The position numbers and the translations under genes are program-made. DNA of 64,000 nt from contig CP138327.1 of NCBI GenBank assembly GCA_037956075.1, positions 930,001 to 994,000 of the forward strand, written 5' to 3'. How positions within the stretch are numbered: position 1 is the stretch's first letter; the number at the start of each line of letters is the position of its first letter. Shown here in pieces: positions 9,354 through 17,954 of this stretch. Below the pieces are notes generated by a model. The model saw only the letters and a program-made list of their open reading frames with translations. It was not told the DNA's origin and searched no databases. This DNA comes from Catillopecten margaritatus gill symbiont. GTDB lineage: Bacteria > Pseudomonadota > Gammaproteobacteria > PS1 > Pseudothioglobaceae.

Positions 9354-9760
9354 AGAGATTTTTAGCTTTAACATTAGTAATTAGCACCCCTATTTTTGCC
9401 AATCATGTCTTTCCGCATGTTTCAGAAACAAATAGCGATGTTGAGTCTTTAAAAACACAATTAATTAGCCTTGAAATTAATTATGAAATGGGCGTAAACA
9501 ATTTCGATATTCAAACTCAAACAAAAAAACTTAATAATCAAATTCTAAATTACGAGCATCAACTAGAAAATTTAAACAAAGAAGAAGACAGTAGATGGGG
9601 TGAGAATGAACAGATGCTTCTCGGTGTAAAACATCAACTTCAATCATTGAAAAAGAAAATGAAGCTTGAAGGTGACTGGGGAGAAATAAAGCTTAGAGTG
9701 CAAGATTTAAGAGGTAACAGTCCTGGCGCCGTAAAACTCAAATATAATTACGGCTTTTAA
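9341..9760 (+). CDS. Predicted exported coiled-coil protein with non-standard start
   Basis: The frame is open from 9323 to 9760. Its first ATG (9488) leaves out an obvious signal peptide encoded just upstream: LKRFLALTLVISTPIFA followed by NHVFPH. No ATG, GTG or TTG precedes that signal in frame; CTG at 9341 (after GGGGA) or ATT at 9326 are the candidates. The mature part (about 115 aa) is polar and heptad-like (VESLKTQLISLEI, TKKLNNQILNYEHQLENL, LLGVKHQLQSLKKK), so a periplasmic coiled coil is likely. No recognised family. If the 9488 ATG is used, the product is a 90-aa cytoplasmic protein. Confidence 0.5.
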   Translation: MVFLKRFLALTLVISTPIFANHVFPHVSETNSDVESLKTQLISLEINYEMGVNNFDIQTQTKKLNNQILNYEHQLENLNKEEDSRWGENEQMLLGVKHQLQSLKKKMKLEGDWGEIKLRVQDLRGNSPGAVKLKYNYGF

Positions 9761-9777
9761 ATGTTTAAAATCTCGAT

Positions 9778-9806
9778 AATAGTGCTTTCAAACTGCTATT
9801 TTTTTA
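9778..9806 (+). terminator. Putative Rho-independent terminator
   Basis: AATAGTG and CTGCTATT form a short stem around a loop of eight or nine bases, followed at once by seven T residues. It lies 18 bases after the exported coiled-coil gene and just before the tRNA-Ser promoter. The stem is short and AT-rich, so strength is uncertain. Confidence 0.45.
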
Positions 9807-9815
9807 GCGTATAAT
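9787..9815 (+). promoter_or_regulatory. Putative sigma-70 promoter of tRNA-Ser
   Basis: A perfect -10 box TATAAT lies at 9810-9815, with a weak -35 (TTTCAA) 17 bases upstream. The tRNA begins 11 bases after the -10 box, which suits a short 5' leader. It overlaps the terminator of the preceding gene. Confidence 0.5.
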
Positions 9816-9826
9816 ATTTTTCTTTT

Positions 9827-9919
9827 GGAGAGTTGGCCGAGTTGGCTGAAGGCGCGCCCCTGCTAAGGGCGTATAGGGTTTATCCCCTATCGAGGGTTCG
9901 AATCCCTCACTCTCCGCCA
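9827..9919 (+). tRNA. tRNA-Ser(GCU)
   Basis: Class II tRNA of 93 nt including an encoded CCA. Acceptor GGAGAGT pairs with ACTCTCC. The anticodon stem-loop GCCC-CTGCTAA-GGGC gives anticodon GCT for AGC/AGT serine codons. A long variable arm (TAGGGTTTATCCCCTA) and a T-arm with GGTTCGAATCC are present. Confidence 0.97.
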
Positions 9920-9937
9920 TATTACTGCGTCTTTTTC

Positions 9938-10025
9938 CATTCTACAAGGCGAACGAATAAACCCTCTCAATCACATGGTTTTACCTGTGCTCAATCGAGT
10001 ATTTTTTCGTTCGCCTTGTAGAATG
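9938..10025 (+). repeat. 20-bp perfect inverted repeat downstream of tRNA-Ser
   Basis: CATTCTACAAGGCGAACGAA (9938-9957) is repeated as its exact reverse complement at 10006-10025, with a 48-base spacer. The arms extend imperfectly into flanking T and A runs. It starts 18 bases after the tRNA. It could be a processing or termination structure, or the ends of a small mobile element; the spacer has no coding capacity. Confidence 0.7.
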
Positions 10026-10043
10026 AAAAAATACTTGTAATAA

Positions 10044-10080
10044 TTGTTAGGTAAAATTTACCCATTATTCAATCTAACAA
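10044..10080 (+). promoter_or_regulatory. Nested hairpin in the thiG leader
   Basis: TTGTTAG (10044-10050) pairs with CTAACAA (10074-10080). Inside it, GGTAAAATTTACC (10050-10062) forms a second hairpin. It ends 12 bases before the thiG ATG. It lacks the conserved TPP-riboswitch core, so any regulatory role is speculative. Confidence 0.3.
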
Positions 10081-10091
10081 CCAACTTTACT

Positions 10092-10871
10092 ATGTCTGAT
10101 ATACCTTTAATAATTGCAGGAAAAACTTACAATTCTCGTTTATTGGTAGGGTCGGGAAAGTATAAAGACCTTGTTGAGACTAAGTTGGCAACGGAAGCAG
10201 CAGAGGCGGAAATTATTACCGTAGCAATTCGTCGGACAAATATTGGGCAAGATGCGAATGAACCTAATTTATTAGATGCTGTTCCGCCAGAAAAATACAC
10301 TATTTTGCCGAATACGGCAGGGTGTTATAACGCTAAGGATGCGGTGCGAACTTGTCAGTTGGCGCGTGAATTGCTAGGGGGGCATAATTTGGTGAAATTG
10401 GAAGTGTTGGGTGATGAGAAGACGCTTTATCCGAATATTGTTGAGACTTTAGTGGCGGCACGGACTTTGGTAGATGATGGGTTTGATGTGATGGTTTACA
10501 CTAGCGATGACCCAATCATTGCCAAAGAATTGGAAAATATTGGCTGTTGTGCTGTAATGCCGCTTGCTTCTCTCATTGGTTCAGGACAAGGTCTTGCCAA
10601 TCCTGCAAATATCAAACTCATCAAAGAACATGCTAATGTGCCTGTCTTGGTGGATGCAGGTATCGGCTGCGCATCAGATGCTGCCAAAGCAATGGAATTA
10701 GGTTGCGATGGTGTATTGATGAATTCTGCAATTGCCAATGCTGAAAATCCAATTCTAATGGCAAATGCAATGAAACACGCGGTGATTGCGGGGCGTGAGT
10801 CTTTTCTTGCGGGTAGAATGATGAAAAAAGCTTACGCTTCTGCTTCATCTCCCATGGAAAATCTAATCTAA
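10092..10871 (+). CDS. thiG: Thiazole synthase
   Basis: 259 residues from the ATG at 10092; a TTG start 16 codons upstream would lie in the leader hairpin. ThiG forms the thiazole phosphate of thiamine from DXP, dehydroglycine or iminoglycine and the ThiS thiocarboxylate. Marks are [10 protein letters not shown] (about residues 14-23), TVAIRRTN, the Schiff-base lysine in LVKLEVLGD (about residue 100), [23 protein letters not shown] (in part) and a conserved C-terminal [15 protein letters not shown]. It stands alone; thiS is 48 kb away at 59017. Confidence 0.96.
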   Translation: MSDIPLIIAGKTYNSRLLVGSGKYKDLVETKLATEAAEAEIITVAIRRTNIGQDANEPNLLDAVPPEKYTILPNTAGCYNAKDAVRTCQLARELLGGHNLVKLEVLGDEKTLYPNIVETLVAARTLVDDGFDVMVYTSDDPIIAKELENIGCCAVMPLASLIGSGQGLANPANIKLIKEHANVPVLVDAGIGCASDAAKAMELGCDGVLMNSAIANAENPILMANAMKHAVIAGRESFLAGRMMKKAYASASSPMENLI

Positions 10872-10970
10872 AAAATAACGCGCTTAAAAATACAGTATCA
10901 GCAATTTCTATAGTCCCCACTTTGCTGTCATTCTGAGAATAATTCAATAAATGCTTTTTTTATTTCCACA

Positions 10971-10997
10971 AGATTCCTCGGCTATGCTCGGAATGAC
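10971..10997 (-). repeat. 27-bp dispersed palindromic repeat, copy 1
   Basis: AGATTCCTCGGCTATGCTCG followed by GAATGAC is the reverse complement of the consensus GTCATyyCGAGyGyAGCCGA-rrrATCT. Further copies are at 11103, 25509, 29406 and 30233. The element is an imperfect palindrome around CGAG..CTCGG. Confidence 0.75.
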
Positions 10998-11081
10998 AGT
11001 ATATGAATGGCTCGGAATGACAGTATATGAATGGCTCGGAATGACAGTGTATGAGTGGTTTGGAGTAATAGCATATGGGTG
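10986..11081 (+). repeat. 24-bp tandem repeat, four copies
   Basis: Period 24: GCTCGGAATGACAGTATATGAATG is exact at 10986 and 11010, with two changes at 11034 and strongly diverged at 11058. The unit begins with the last bases of the 27-bp palindromic repeat, so the array probably grew by slippage from that element. The thiG-bioF gap (10872-11208) holds only this array, two palindromic repeats and a terminator-like hairpin. Confidence 0.85.
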
Positions 11082-11102
11082 GACTGGGAAATCTTACCCT
11101 GT

Positions 11103-11129
11103 GTCATCCTGAGCGTAGCCGAAGGATCT
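11103..11129 (+). repeat. 27-bp dispersed palindromic repeat, copy 2
   Basis: GTCATCCTGAGCGTAGCCGA followed by AGGATCT, on the plus strand. Same family as the copies at 10971, 25509, 29406 and 30233. Confidence 0.75.
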
Positions 11130-11162
11130 GCCTCAAACACCCCCCCCTAGAATAACAATACG

Positions 11163-11194
11163 AAAAAAGGGTGGCTTCACCGCCCTTTTTTTTG
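11163..11194 (+). terminator. Putative Rho-independent terminator between thiG and bioF
   Basis: AAAAAAGGGTGG-CTTCA-CCGCCC followed by eight T residues. A GC stem with one G-T wobble and flanking A/T pairing. It ends 14 bases before the bioF start, so it could also act as a leader attenuator for bioF. Confidence 0.6.
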
Positions 11195-11208
11195 GTTTAA
11201 AATGGGCT

Positions 11209-12285
11209 ATGAATTTTACTTCTACTATCAAAACCCTTAAAGAAAATCATCTTTACCGTTCTGCAAGGATAGCTGATGACAGGTGCGTGGATTTTTGCTC
11301 GAATGATTATTTAGGGTTGAAAAATCATTCGAAAGTGGTGGAAGCATTTAAACGAGGGGCGGATAAATTTGGCGTGGGTGCTGGGGCATCGCATTTGATT
11401 AATGGGCATACGGCGGCACATCAAGAATTAGAGGAGGCGTTGGCAGATTACACTGGACAGAAAAAAGCGTTGTTGTTTTCAACGGGGTATATGGCGAATA
11501 TCGGGGTGTTTTCGGCGTTGAAAGGTGAATTAGATTGGGTGTTACAAGATAAGCTGAATCATGCATCATTGATTGACGCCAATCATTTGATTGGATTGCC
11601 GTTACAGCGATATTTGCATAAGAATATTGATTCATTAGAGAAAAAAGCAGGTAGGCAGGCAGGACAAGGACTGATTGTGACTGACTCAATATTTAGCATG
11701 GATGGTGATTGTGCAGATATTGGGGAGATTGACAAAGTGGCTAAAAAATCTAATGCATTATTGATGCAGGATGATGCGCATGGGTTTGGGGTTTTTAAGG
11801 CTGATATTCCGAAGCACTCTATTTATATGGCAACTTTAGGCAAGGCAGCGGGTGTGGCAGGAGCTTTTATCGCAGGAGATGTGGATTTTATTGATTTTTT
11901 AGTGCAAAAATCCCGTCCTTATATTTACACCACGGCGATTGCACCGGCTTTATGTGTGGCAACGCTTGAAAGTTTGGAATTGATTAAAAAAGGCGAACAA
12001 AATGAGAAATTATTAAGCAATATTGCTTTTTTTCAGAAGTTTTCTCAGTCATTGGGCTTGCCGATTACAAAATCAGACTCTGCCATTCAGCCTTTAGTGA
12101 TTGGTAATAATAAGCACACTTTAAAAATTAGTCAAACCCTACTTGAACAAGGCTTTCATGTTGGCGCCATTCGCAGTCCGACGGTGGCAAGAGGCACGGA
12201 GCGATTGCGTATTACTTTAAATGCTAATCATACGCAGACTCAAATTGAACAATTATTAATTCAGGTCAAATATGCTTTACAGTAA
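11209..12285 (+). CDS. bioF: 8-amino-7-oxononanoate synthase
   Basis: 358 residues, slightly short for the family (about 385) through a compact N-terminus. PLP-dependent condensation of pimeloyl-ACP (or -CoA) with alanine in biotin synthesis. Marks are FCSNDYLGL (about residues 29-37), GAGASHLINGH, FSTGYMANIGV, LNHASLIDA, QDDAHGFGVF and the PLP lysine in ATLGKAAGVAGAF (about residue 213). The stop lies 14 bases inside the start of bioH, so the two are coupled. Confidence 0.95.
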   Translation: MNFTSTIKTLKENHLYRSARIADDRCVDFCSNDYLGLKNHSKVVEAFKRGADKFGVGAGASHLINGHTAAHQELEEALADYTGQKKALLFSTGYMANIGVFSALKGELDWVLQDKLNHASLIDANHLIGLPLQRYLHKNIDSLEKKAGRQAGQGLIVTDSIFSMDGDCADIGEIDKVAKKSNALLMQDDAHGFGVFKADIPKHSIYMATLGKAAGVAGAFIAGDVDFIDFLVQKSRPYIYTTAIAPALCVATLESLELIKKGEQNEKLLSNIAFFQKFSQSLGLPITKSDSAIQPLVIGNNKHTLKISQTLLEQGFHVGAIRSPTVARGTERLRITLNANHTQTQIEQLLIQVKYALQ

Positions 12286-12979
12286 CACCGTCGGTACAGG
12301 CAAAGATTTGGTGTTGTTGCACGGCTGGGGATTTAATAGCGAGTTGTTTCACGATTTAATTACACGCTATAAAAATCAATATCGCATGACTGTGATTGAC
12401 TTGCCTGGACACGGACGAAGCAAGGAAATTGAAGGTGGAATGGATGAGTGGTGCGAGGTGATTATTAAAATTTTGCCTGATAATCCGATTTTATTGGGTT
12501 GGTCTCTGGGTGGATTATTGGCGATTAATATTGCTCATAAAATCAAAATATCTCAATTGATTTTGCTGTCCTCTAGCCCTAAATTTGTACAAACTGAGGA
12601 TTGGAAACACGGCATTGATGTGGATAATTTTCGTCAATTTTCTACTGCCCTATCACTTAATTTGTCCAAGGGATTGAAGCGTTTTGTGAGTTTACAGACG
12701 AACAATAAAATACAATTAAAATCACTCAATCACTCTATTGATAGCTTACCTGCAACGCCCGAGGCGCTTAATCAAGGGTTAGAAATTTTATTAACGAGTG
12801 ATTTGCGTCAGAAACTTATGCGGTTAGAGGTGCACACTCAAATTGTTTTAGGTAATCGAGATACTTTGATACCAATTAATATTGCCAAATGGTATGAACA
12901 GCAAAAAATATCGGTGGTAACTTTAAATACTGGACACTTGCCTTTTTTACATCCAGACTTTGAATTGCGTATAATTTAA
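12272..12979 (+). CDS. bioH: Pimeloyl-ACP methyl ester esterase
   Basis: 235 residues, alpha/beta hydrolase. BioH releases pimeloyl-ACP from its methyl ester, closing the BioC-BioH route to the pimeloyl moiety. The oxyanion segment [12 protein letters not shown] is at about residues 15-26. The catalytic triad can be seen: serine in GWSLGG (about residue 75), aspartate in GNRDTLIP (about 195) and histidine in NTGHLPF (about 222). The position immediately after bioF supports the assignment over a generic esterase. Its 3' end carries a probable promoter for purE. Confidence 0.92.
   Translation: MLYSNTVGTGKDLVLLHGWGFNSELFHDLITRYKNQYRMTVIDLPGHGRSKEIEGGMDEWCEVIIKILPDNPILLGWSLGGLLAINIAHKIKISQLILLSSSPKFVQTEDWKHGIDVDNFRQFSTALSLNLSKGLKRFVSLQTNNKIQLKSLNHSIDSLPATPEALNQGLEILLTSDLRQKLMRLEVHTQIVLGNRDTLIPINIAKWYEQQKISVVTLNTGHLPFLHPDFELRII
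12946..12975 (+). promoter_or_regulatory. Putative sigma-70 promoter for purEK inside the end of bioH
   Basis: TTTACA (12946-12951), an 18-base spacer and a perfect TATAAT (12970-12975). The purE ATG follows 24 bases after the -10 box with the strong RBS GGAGAAGAAG between them. The elements overlap the last bioH codons. Confidence 0.55.
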
Positions 12980-12999
12980 CAAAAACTTTGGAGAAGAAG

Positions 13000-13488
13000 A
13001 TGAGTGCAATTGTAGGGGTTATTATGGGGTCAAAATCTGATTGGCCAACCATGAAAAATGCGGTAGAAATGCTGGAAGAATTTGGCGTTCCTCACGAAAT
13101 TAAAGTGGTTTCTGCCCATCGCACCCCCGATTTGATGTTTGAATATGCAGCCACTGCCAGTGAACGCGGTTTAAAAGTCATTATCGCTGGTGCGGGTGGT
13201 GCAGCACATTTGCCAGGGATGGTGGCAAGTAAAACCATTGTGCCAGTTTTGGGTGTACCCGTGCAATCTCGTGCGCTTAATGGTCAAGATTCTTTACTTT
13301 CTATTGCTCAAATGCCTGGTGGTATTCCTGTTGGCACACTTGCGATTGGCGATGCGGGTGCCAAAAATGCGGGGATTTTAGCGGCACAAATTATTGCCAA
13401 TAATGACGATGCAGTTAAAGCAAAAGTAACGGCTTTTCGAACAAAGCAAACGCAAGATGTTCTTGACAATCCCAACCCACAAAATTAA
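13000..13488 (+). CDS. purE: N5-carboxyaminoimidazole ribonucleotide mutase
   Basis: 162 residues from the ATG at 13000, just after the RBS GGAGAAGAAG; an upstream TTG would include that RBS. Class I PurE moves the carboxyl group of N5-CAIR to C4 in purine synthesis. Marks are [11 protein letters not shown] (about residues 8-18), the histidine of VSAHRTPD (about 44-51), [14 protein letters not shown] and [11 protein letters not shown]. The stop directly abuts the purK ATG. Confidence 0.96.
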   Translation: MSAIVGVIMGSKSDWPTMKNAVEMLEEFGVPHEIKVVSAHRTPDLMFEYAATASERGLKVIIAGAGGAAHLPGMVASKTIVPVLGVPVQSRALNGQDSLLSIAQMPGGIPVGTLAIGDAGAKNAGILAAQIIANNDDAVKAKVTAFRTKQTQDVLDNPNPQN

Positions 13489-14577
13489 ATGAAAGTTGGT
13501 ATTTTAGGTGCAGGTCAATTAGGCAGGATGCTGGCAATTTCAGGTTATCCGCTAAACCATCAATTTGGTTTTTCGGGTAACAGCCTTGATGAGCCTTCTG
13601 CTTTATTGGGGCATATGTTTGTCGGTGATGAGAGTGTGGCATCTTTGGTTGATTTTGCCGATGTCATTACTTATGAAAGTGAAAATACCGATGTCCAAAT
13701 CGTCAAAGAAATCAGCAAAACCCTTCCCGTTTACCCAGGTGAAAAATCACTCTTCACTACCCAACATCGAGGTCGTGAAAAGGCGCTGTTTGATAAACTC
13801 AATATCCCTTGTGCACCATATCAAATGGTGAATTCTGAGCAAGATTTAACCAATGCTGTTGCGACAATTGGCTTGCCTGCGATTTTAAAAACAGCCACCG
13901 AAGGCTATGATGGCAAAGGACAGTTTTTGATGCGCAAAGAAAGTCAAATTGCCGAAGCGTGGCAAAGTATGAAAGGTGTTGAATCGATTTTAGAAGGTTT
14001 TGTGAATTTTAAACGAGAACTTTCATTAATTGCCGTGCGTGATACCAACAATAATCACAAATATTACCCACTGGTCGAAAACACACACCACGACGGCATT
14101 TTGCGCCTCACTATTGCCCCCGCACAAGCGATTGATGCCGAGGTGCAAAAAACTGCTGAACACTATATGCAGACTTTGTTGGACGAAATGAATCATATCG
14201 GTGTGCTAACCATTGAACTGTTTGAGACGGACAGCGGTTTAGTCGTCAATGAAATGGCACCTCGTGTGCATAATTCTGGACATTGGGGCATTGAAGGAGC
14301 AAATACTTCGCAATTTGAAAACCACATTCGTGCCATTACAGGGCAGCCACTCGGCGACACTACACCCACGCATCCGTTTAATGCAATGATAAATATTATC
14401 GGAAAAATTGGCGATACCAATACCGTGCTCAACATAGCAAATGCACATTTACATTTATACAACAAAGCAGAGCGTACCGATAGAAAATTGGGGCACATCA
14501 ATATTACTGCAAATTCTGAGCAAGAATTAAACGCAACAATTGAACAATTACAGGAGTTTTTACCAAATGGAAGTTAA
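13489..14577 (+). CDS. purK: N5-carboxyaminoimidazole ribonucleotide synthase
   Basis: 362 residues, ATP-grasp enzyme producing N5-CAIR from AIR, bicarbonate and ATP. Marks are the N-terminal GILGAGQLGRML (about residues 3-14), the ATP-grasp segment ILKTATEGYDGKGQF (about 129-143) and VNEMAPRVHNSGHWGIEGANTSQFE (in part), which is diagnostic for PurK. It starts at the base after purE. The end overlaps the next small gene by 11 bases. Confidence 0.96.
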   Translation: MKVGILGAGQLGRMLAISGYPLNHQFGFSGNSLDEPSALLGHMFVGDESVASLVDFADVITYESENTDVQIVKEISKTLPVYPGEKSLFTTQHRGREKALFDKLNIPCAPYQMVNSEQDLTNAVATIGLPAILKTATEGYDGKGQFLMRKESQIAEAWQSMKGVESILEGFVNFKRELSLIAVRDTNNNHKYYPLVENTHHDGILRLTIAPAQAIDAEVQKTAEHYMQTLLDEMNHIGVLTIELFETDSGLVVNEMAPRVHNSGHWGIEGANTSQFENHIRAITGQPLGDTTPTHPFNAMINIIGKIGDTNTVLNIANAHLHLYNKAERTDRKLGHINITANSEQELNATIEQLQEFLPNGS

Positions 14578-14866
14578 ATATAAATGGCACGAGGCGATGC
14601 TCTATAAAGTAACAGGCGATGCGATTGCCATCAGACCTGTTGATGGTAAGGAAGAATTTGAAGTATCGGAATTACAAACCTTTATTGAGGGCTATTTGGG
14701 TTTTATCAAACAAGGCAATGGAATGCTGGTCATCAACGATGATGGCGAGGCTTTAGGTCTACCTCAAAACGAAATGGCAGGAAAAAATGGTTACGCCTTG
14801 TTTGGTAATGTCATTTTTGTACCTGTTGATAGCACTGAAACACCTTTAGATGTAACAATGCACTAA
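14567..14866 (+). CDS. DUF3846-like small protein
   Basis: 99 residues from the ATG at 14567, which has the RBS CAGGAG 11 bases upstream and overlaps the purK stop. The segment LQTFIEGYLGFI, then LVINDDGEALGLPQNEMAG and LFGNVIFV, resembles the DUF3846 pattern (a GYie motif, a NedG..lglp.N motif and a final hydrophobic strand). DUF3846 proteins are uncharacterised and common on phages and plasmids. This one is embedded in a housekeeping operon after purK. No catalytic motif is seen. Confidence 0.6.
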   Translation: MEVKYKWHEAMLYKVTGDAIAIRPVDGKEEFEVSELQTFIEGYLGFIKQGNGMLVINDDGEALGLPQNEMAGKNGYALFGNVIFVPVDSTETPLDVTMH

Positions 14867-14892
14867 CTCTTTCAACAGGAATCAAACCTGTT

Positions 14893-15267
14893 TTAACCAA
14901 AACGCTTTTCTAAGTAAGTAATGATTTCAGCCGTTTCAGGCATCCATTCAGTTTTGCCGTTTTCGGTGATTTTTAGGCAAGGGACTTGGGTTTTTCCAGT
15001 TTCCTTTAGGAGCTCTGCACGGAATATGCCTTTTCTATTTTGTGCGTCTCTGGTGATGATGTTTAAATTTAAACGCCTAATAGTTCTGCGGGTTTTGATG
15101 CAAAATGGACAGCCGAAGAATTGATAAAGCTCAATATTTTCAGTTTGCGCATCGACTTCTTTTTGTGCTTCTGGACTGCGTTTGACTTTGCTGACGGGGA
15201 TTAGCCAACTCACAAAAGCGATGATTGCACCTAATCCGTTTCTAAATCCTTTTAATAATAATTTCAT
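14893..15267 (-). CDS. Membrane-anchored glutaredoxin/GST N-domain protein
   Basis: 124 residues. An N-terminal hydrophobic segment (about residues 12-27, [15 protein letters not shown]) precedes a glutaredoxin-like thioredoxin fold with the CPFC active site in [12 protein letters not shown] (about residues 53-56), a cis-proline in TQVPCL and a C-terminal [14 protein letters not shown] typical of GST N-terminal domains. Probably a membrane-associated glutathione-dependent redox protein on the cytoplasmic or periplasmic face; topology is not clear. Its start overlaps the folD stop by four bases. Confidence 0.8.
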   Translation of the reverse strand: MKLLLKGFRNGLGAIIAFVSWLIPVSKVKRSPEAQKEVDAQTENIELYQFFGCPFCIKTRRTIRRLNLNIITRDAQNRKGIFRAELLKETGKTQVPCLKITENGKTEWMPETAEIITYLEKRFG

Positions 15268-16100
15268 TTTTTATTCCTTGCCGTGTAGGCGGTTAAAGTA
15301 TTTTCTAATAAAGTGGCAATGGTCATTGGACCCACACCGCCTGGGACTGGGGTAATCCAGCCTGCTATTTTTTCGGCACTGTCGAAATCAACATCACCCA
15401 CTAATTGACCGTTTTCCAGTCTATTAATGCCAACATCAATCACAATAGCCCCTTTTTTAATCCATTCACCTTTAATCATTTTTGGACTGCCGACAGCTAC
15501 CACAACCACATCAGCTTGTTTAAGTTTACTTGATAAATCTTGGGTTTTACTGTTACAAATCGTTACCGTGGCACGGGCATTTAACAGCTCCATTGCCATT
15601 GGTCGCCCAACGATGTTGGAGACACCAACCACCACACAATCTTTACCCACTAAATCAATACCAGTCGTTGCCAACATCGTCATCACGCCTTTTGGAGTGC
15701 AGGGGCGTAATTGGGCTTTATTTTGCATTAATTTACCGATATTTTCGCTGTGAAAACCATCTACATCCTTGGCAGGGCTAATGGTTTCAATTACTTGATT
15801 GGTATCCAAATGTTTTGGCAAGGGTAATTGCACCAAAATGCCATCAATTTTATCATCACAGTTTAATCGTGCCACTTCCGCCAATAATTCTGCCTGAGTA
15901 ATCTCGGCAGGTTGGTTGATTTTTTCAGAATAAAAACCAACTTCTTTGCAGGCATTGTCTTTATTACGAACATAGACCGCAGAGGCAGGGTCATCACCCA
16001 CTAAAATCACCGCCAAACCTGGTTTACGCTCCAGTTTTTCGACTTGTTTACTAATGTTTGTTCTTAACAATTGAGCGATTTTTTTGCCGTCTATAATCAT
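15264..16100 (-). CDS. folD: Bifunctional methylene-THF dehydrogenase / methenyl-THF cyclohydrolase
   Basis: 278 residues. NADP-dependent oxidation of 5,10-methylene-THF and hydrolysis to 10-formyl-THF. Marks are the catalytic [14 protein letters not shown] (about residues 48-61, with the lysine in YVxxK), GILVQLPLP (about 95), [12 protein letters not shown] and the C-terminal [10 protein letters not shown]. It overlaps kdsB by four bases and the glutaredoxin-like gene by four bases, giving a kdsB-folD-grx unit. Confidence 0.96.
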   Translation of the reverse strand: MIIDGKKIAQLLRTNISKQVEKLERKPGLAVILVGDDPASAVYVRNKDNACKEVGFYSEKINQPAEITQAELLAEVARLNCDDKIDGILVQLPLPKHLDTNQVIETISPAKDVDGFHSENIGKLMQNKAQLRPCTPKGVMTMLATTGIDLVGKDCVVVGVSNIVGRPMAMELLNARATVTICNSKTQDLSSKLKQADVVVVAVGSPKMIKGEWIKKGAIVIDVGINRLENGQLVGDVDFDSAEKIAGWITPVPGGVGPMTIATLLENTLTAYTARNKK

Positions 16101-16831
16101 TGTAATGCTTTCCTTACTTTTTCTAAATCTTTTGCTGTGTCCACGCCAAATCCTGTCGGCACACAGGCTTTGCTAATATGAATCTCAAAGCCTTCGTTTA
16201 ATACCGTGAGTTGTTCTAATTTTTCCACTTGCTCGTAACGCGAGCTGTGCATTGTTAAATATTGCTTAATAAAGCCCGAACGATACGCATAAATGCCAAT
16301 ATGTTTAAAACACAAAGACACATCAAAATCGGCTTCTTCACGAAAAGCAGGAATGGGCGAACGCGAAAAATAGAGGGCTTTGCCCTTTTTATCAAATACC
16401 ACTTTCACACAATTCGGGTCTAAATACTGGGCTTTATCCACCACATTTTCACACAAAGTTGCCATTTGCATTTGTGAACTGGCTAAATTTTGTGCCACTT
16501 GCTTAATCACCTCCCCTGTTAGCATCGGCTCGTCGCCTTGCACATTGACGATGATTTTTTCGTCGTCAATATTCAGCGTTTCTAACACTTCGGCAATGCG
16601 CGCAGTGCCAGAAGTGTGTGCTTCACTGGTCATACAGGTCGTTGCACCAAAACTTCTTGAAACTTCGTCAATTATGGTGCTATCTGTAGCGATTATGACG
16701 CTATCTGCACCACTTTCAATGGCATTTTCGTAAGTGTGTTGAATAAGGGGTTTACCGTGAATGTCTTGCAATAATTTCGCATTCAAGCGGGTCGATGCGT
16801 AGCGCGCGGGAATGATAACCGAGAATGACAT
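16097..16831 (-). CDS. kdsB: 3-deoxy-manno-octulosonate cytidylyltransferase
   Basis: 244 residues. Activates KDO to CMP-KDO for lipopolysaccharide assembly. Marks are the nucleotide-binding [15 protein letters not shown] (about residues 7-21), [22 protein letters not shown] and KHIGIYAYR. The ATG shares one base with the stop of the Trm112-like gene, and the order lpxK, trm112-like, kdsB is the usual gammaproteobacterial arrangement. Confidence 0.96.
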   Translation of the reverse strand: MSFSVIIPARYASTRLNAKLLQDIHGKPLIQHTYENAIESGADSVIIATDSTIIDEVSRSFGATTCMTSEAHTSGTARIAEVLETLNIDDEKIIVNVQGDEPMLTGEVIKQVAQNLASSQMQMATLCENVVDKAQYLDPNCVKVVFDKKGKALYFSRSPIPAFREEADFDVSLCFKHIGIYAYRSGFIKQYLTMHSSRYEQVEKLEQLTVLNEGFEIHISKACVPTGFGVDTAKDLEKVRKALQ

Positions 16832-16992
16832 TAACTGATTTTTCTCGCTTCTTCAATCAGTAGCACGGGGATACCATCGGTAATTGGGTACGCCAAACCG
16901 CTGACTTCGCAAATCAATTCATCATCAACTTGCTTCAATGGGGCTTTGCTTTGTGGGCAAACTAATAATTTTAATAAGGCTTCATTAATCAT
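16831..16992 (-). CDS. Trm112/YcaR-family (UPF0434) protein
   Basis: 53 residues, translated by eye. It begins MINEALLKLLVCPQSKAPL and ends with a LAYPITDGIPVLLIEEA block, the conserved Trm112/YcaR C-terminal motif. Members are small zinc-ribbon-like proteins. Here the first half keeps one cysteine (VCP) where zinc-binding members have CxxC, and one further cysteine sits before SGLAYP. It lies between lpxK (four-base overlap) and kdsB (one-base overlap), as in many gammaproteobacteria. Confidence 0.9.
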   Translation of the reverse strand: MINEALLKLLVCPQSKAPLKQVDDELICEVSGLAYPITDGIPVLLIEEARKIS

Positions 16993-17900
16993 AATTTTTC
17001 ATCAAGTTTATTCAAAAAATCCTCGCTCAACTCGGCTTCAACCTGTAAATACCACATCTCATCCGTTGCGAATTGCCTACATTTTACACAATCCTTAGCG
17101 GTCATAATAATAGGATGTGCATCTTTAAAATTCAATTCTTGTTGAGTAAATGGATGATGGTCTTTAAAAGGATGTTGAATTAAATCAACGCCTAAATCAC
17201 TTAATGCGGTAAAAAATTTACTCGGTTTACCAATCCCTGCAACGCCATGGCAGATTTTCCCTTTAAAATAATCTAAGGGTTGTTGTTCTTGGGTTTTTAA
17301 ATTAATAAACATAATGGGCTTTAAAACGCTTTGAACAACAAAATCGACACTTTTCAAACGATTTTTAGACTCTCGCAATGGACCTGCTGGCAAGAAAAAA
17401 CCATTCCCAAACCCATTTTCCACACAAATTTCCACCGCTCTACCCATCCCATAATGTTGCAACCCATCATCGCTAATAATAATATCTACACCATGCTCAG
17501 CCATTATATCTTGCACTGCCTGTGCTCGATTTTTATTTACTGCCACTGCCACCCCAGTTTGCCAATAAATCAACACTGGCTCATCTCCCACCACTTCAAC
17601 ACACGATTTTTCATCCAAAATTATAGAGTTCTTACCCCTATAATTGCCGCCATAACCCCGAGAAACCACGCCAACTTTTTTATTTTTTGTTTTAAAATAT
17701 TCAACTAAAGCGATGACTATCGGGGTTTTTCCACTACCGCCTACGGTGATGTTACCTACCACAATCACAGGGATGTTAAAATGGCGAGTGGGTAATAAAC
17801 CGATACGATAAAGTCCTTTTCTAATAAGTGATAACATATAAAAAATTGCCGAAAGTGGCAATAATAAATAGTTCATCGGTCTGCGTGTATTTAAATCCAT
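16989..17900 (-). CDS. lpxK: Tetraacyldisaccharide 4'-kinase
   Basis: 303 residues. Phosphorylates the lipid A disaccharide at the 4' position at the inner membrane. Marks are an N-terminal hydrophobic anchor (about residues 10-30), the P-loop VVGNITVGGSGKTP (about 45-58), VVSRGYGGNY and ISDDGLQHYG (about 140). An ATG eight codons further in (MNYLLLPL) is an alternative start. First gene of the lpxK-trm112-kdsB-folD-grx operon, divergent from lolC/E. Confidence 0.95.
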   Translation of the reverse strand: MDLNTRRPMNYLLLPLSAIFYMLSLIRKGLYRIGLLPTRHFNIPVIVVGNITVGGSGKTPIVIALVEYFKTKNKKVGVVSRGYGGNYRGKNSIILDEKSCVEVVGDEPVLIYWQTGVAVAVNKNRAQAVQDIMAEHGVDIIISDDGLQHYGMGRAVEICVENGFGNGFFLPAGPLRESKNRLKSVDFVVQSVLKPIMFINLKTQEQQPLDYFKGKICHGVAGIGKPSKFFTALSDLGVDLIQHPFKDHHPFTQQELNFKDAHPIIMTAKDCVKCRQFATDEMWYLQVEAELSEDFLNKLDEKL

Positions 17901-17954
17901 TGTGTTGCTATTATCCTACCTTTGAAGGGTTAATTATGACAAAATATTGTCCTT

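Noticed and set aside
10026-10091. TPP riboswitch upstream of thiG
   Set aside because: The leader has nested hairpins but none of the conserved TPP-aptamer segments (CTGAGA, ACCTGAT, the GNNAGGGA end).
10986-11081. CRISPR array
   Set aside because: Contiguous 24-bp repeats with no spacers; derived from a dispersed repeat.
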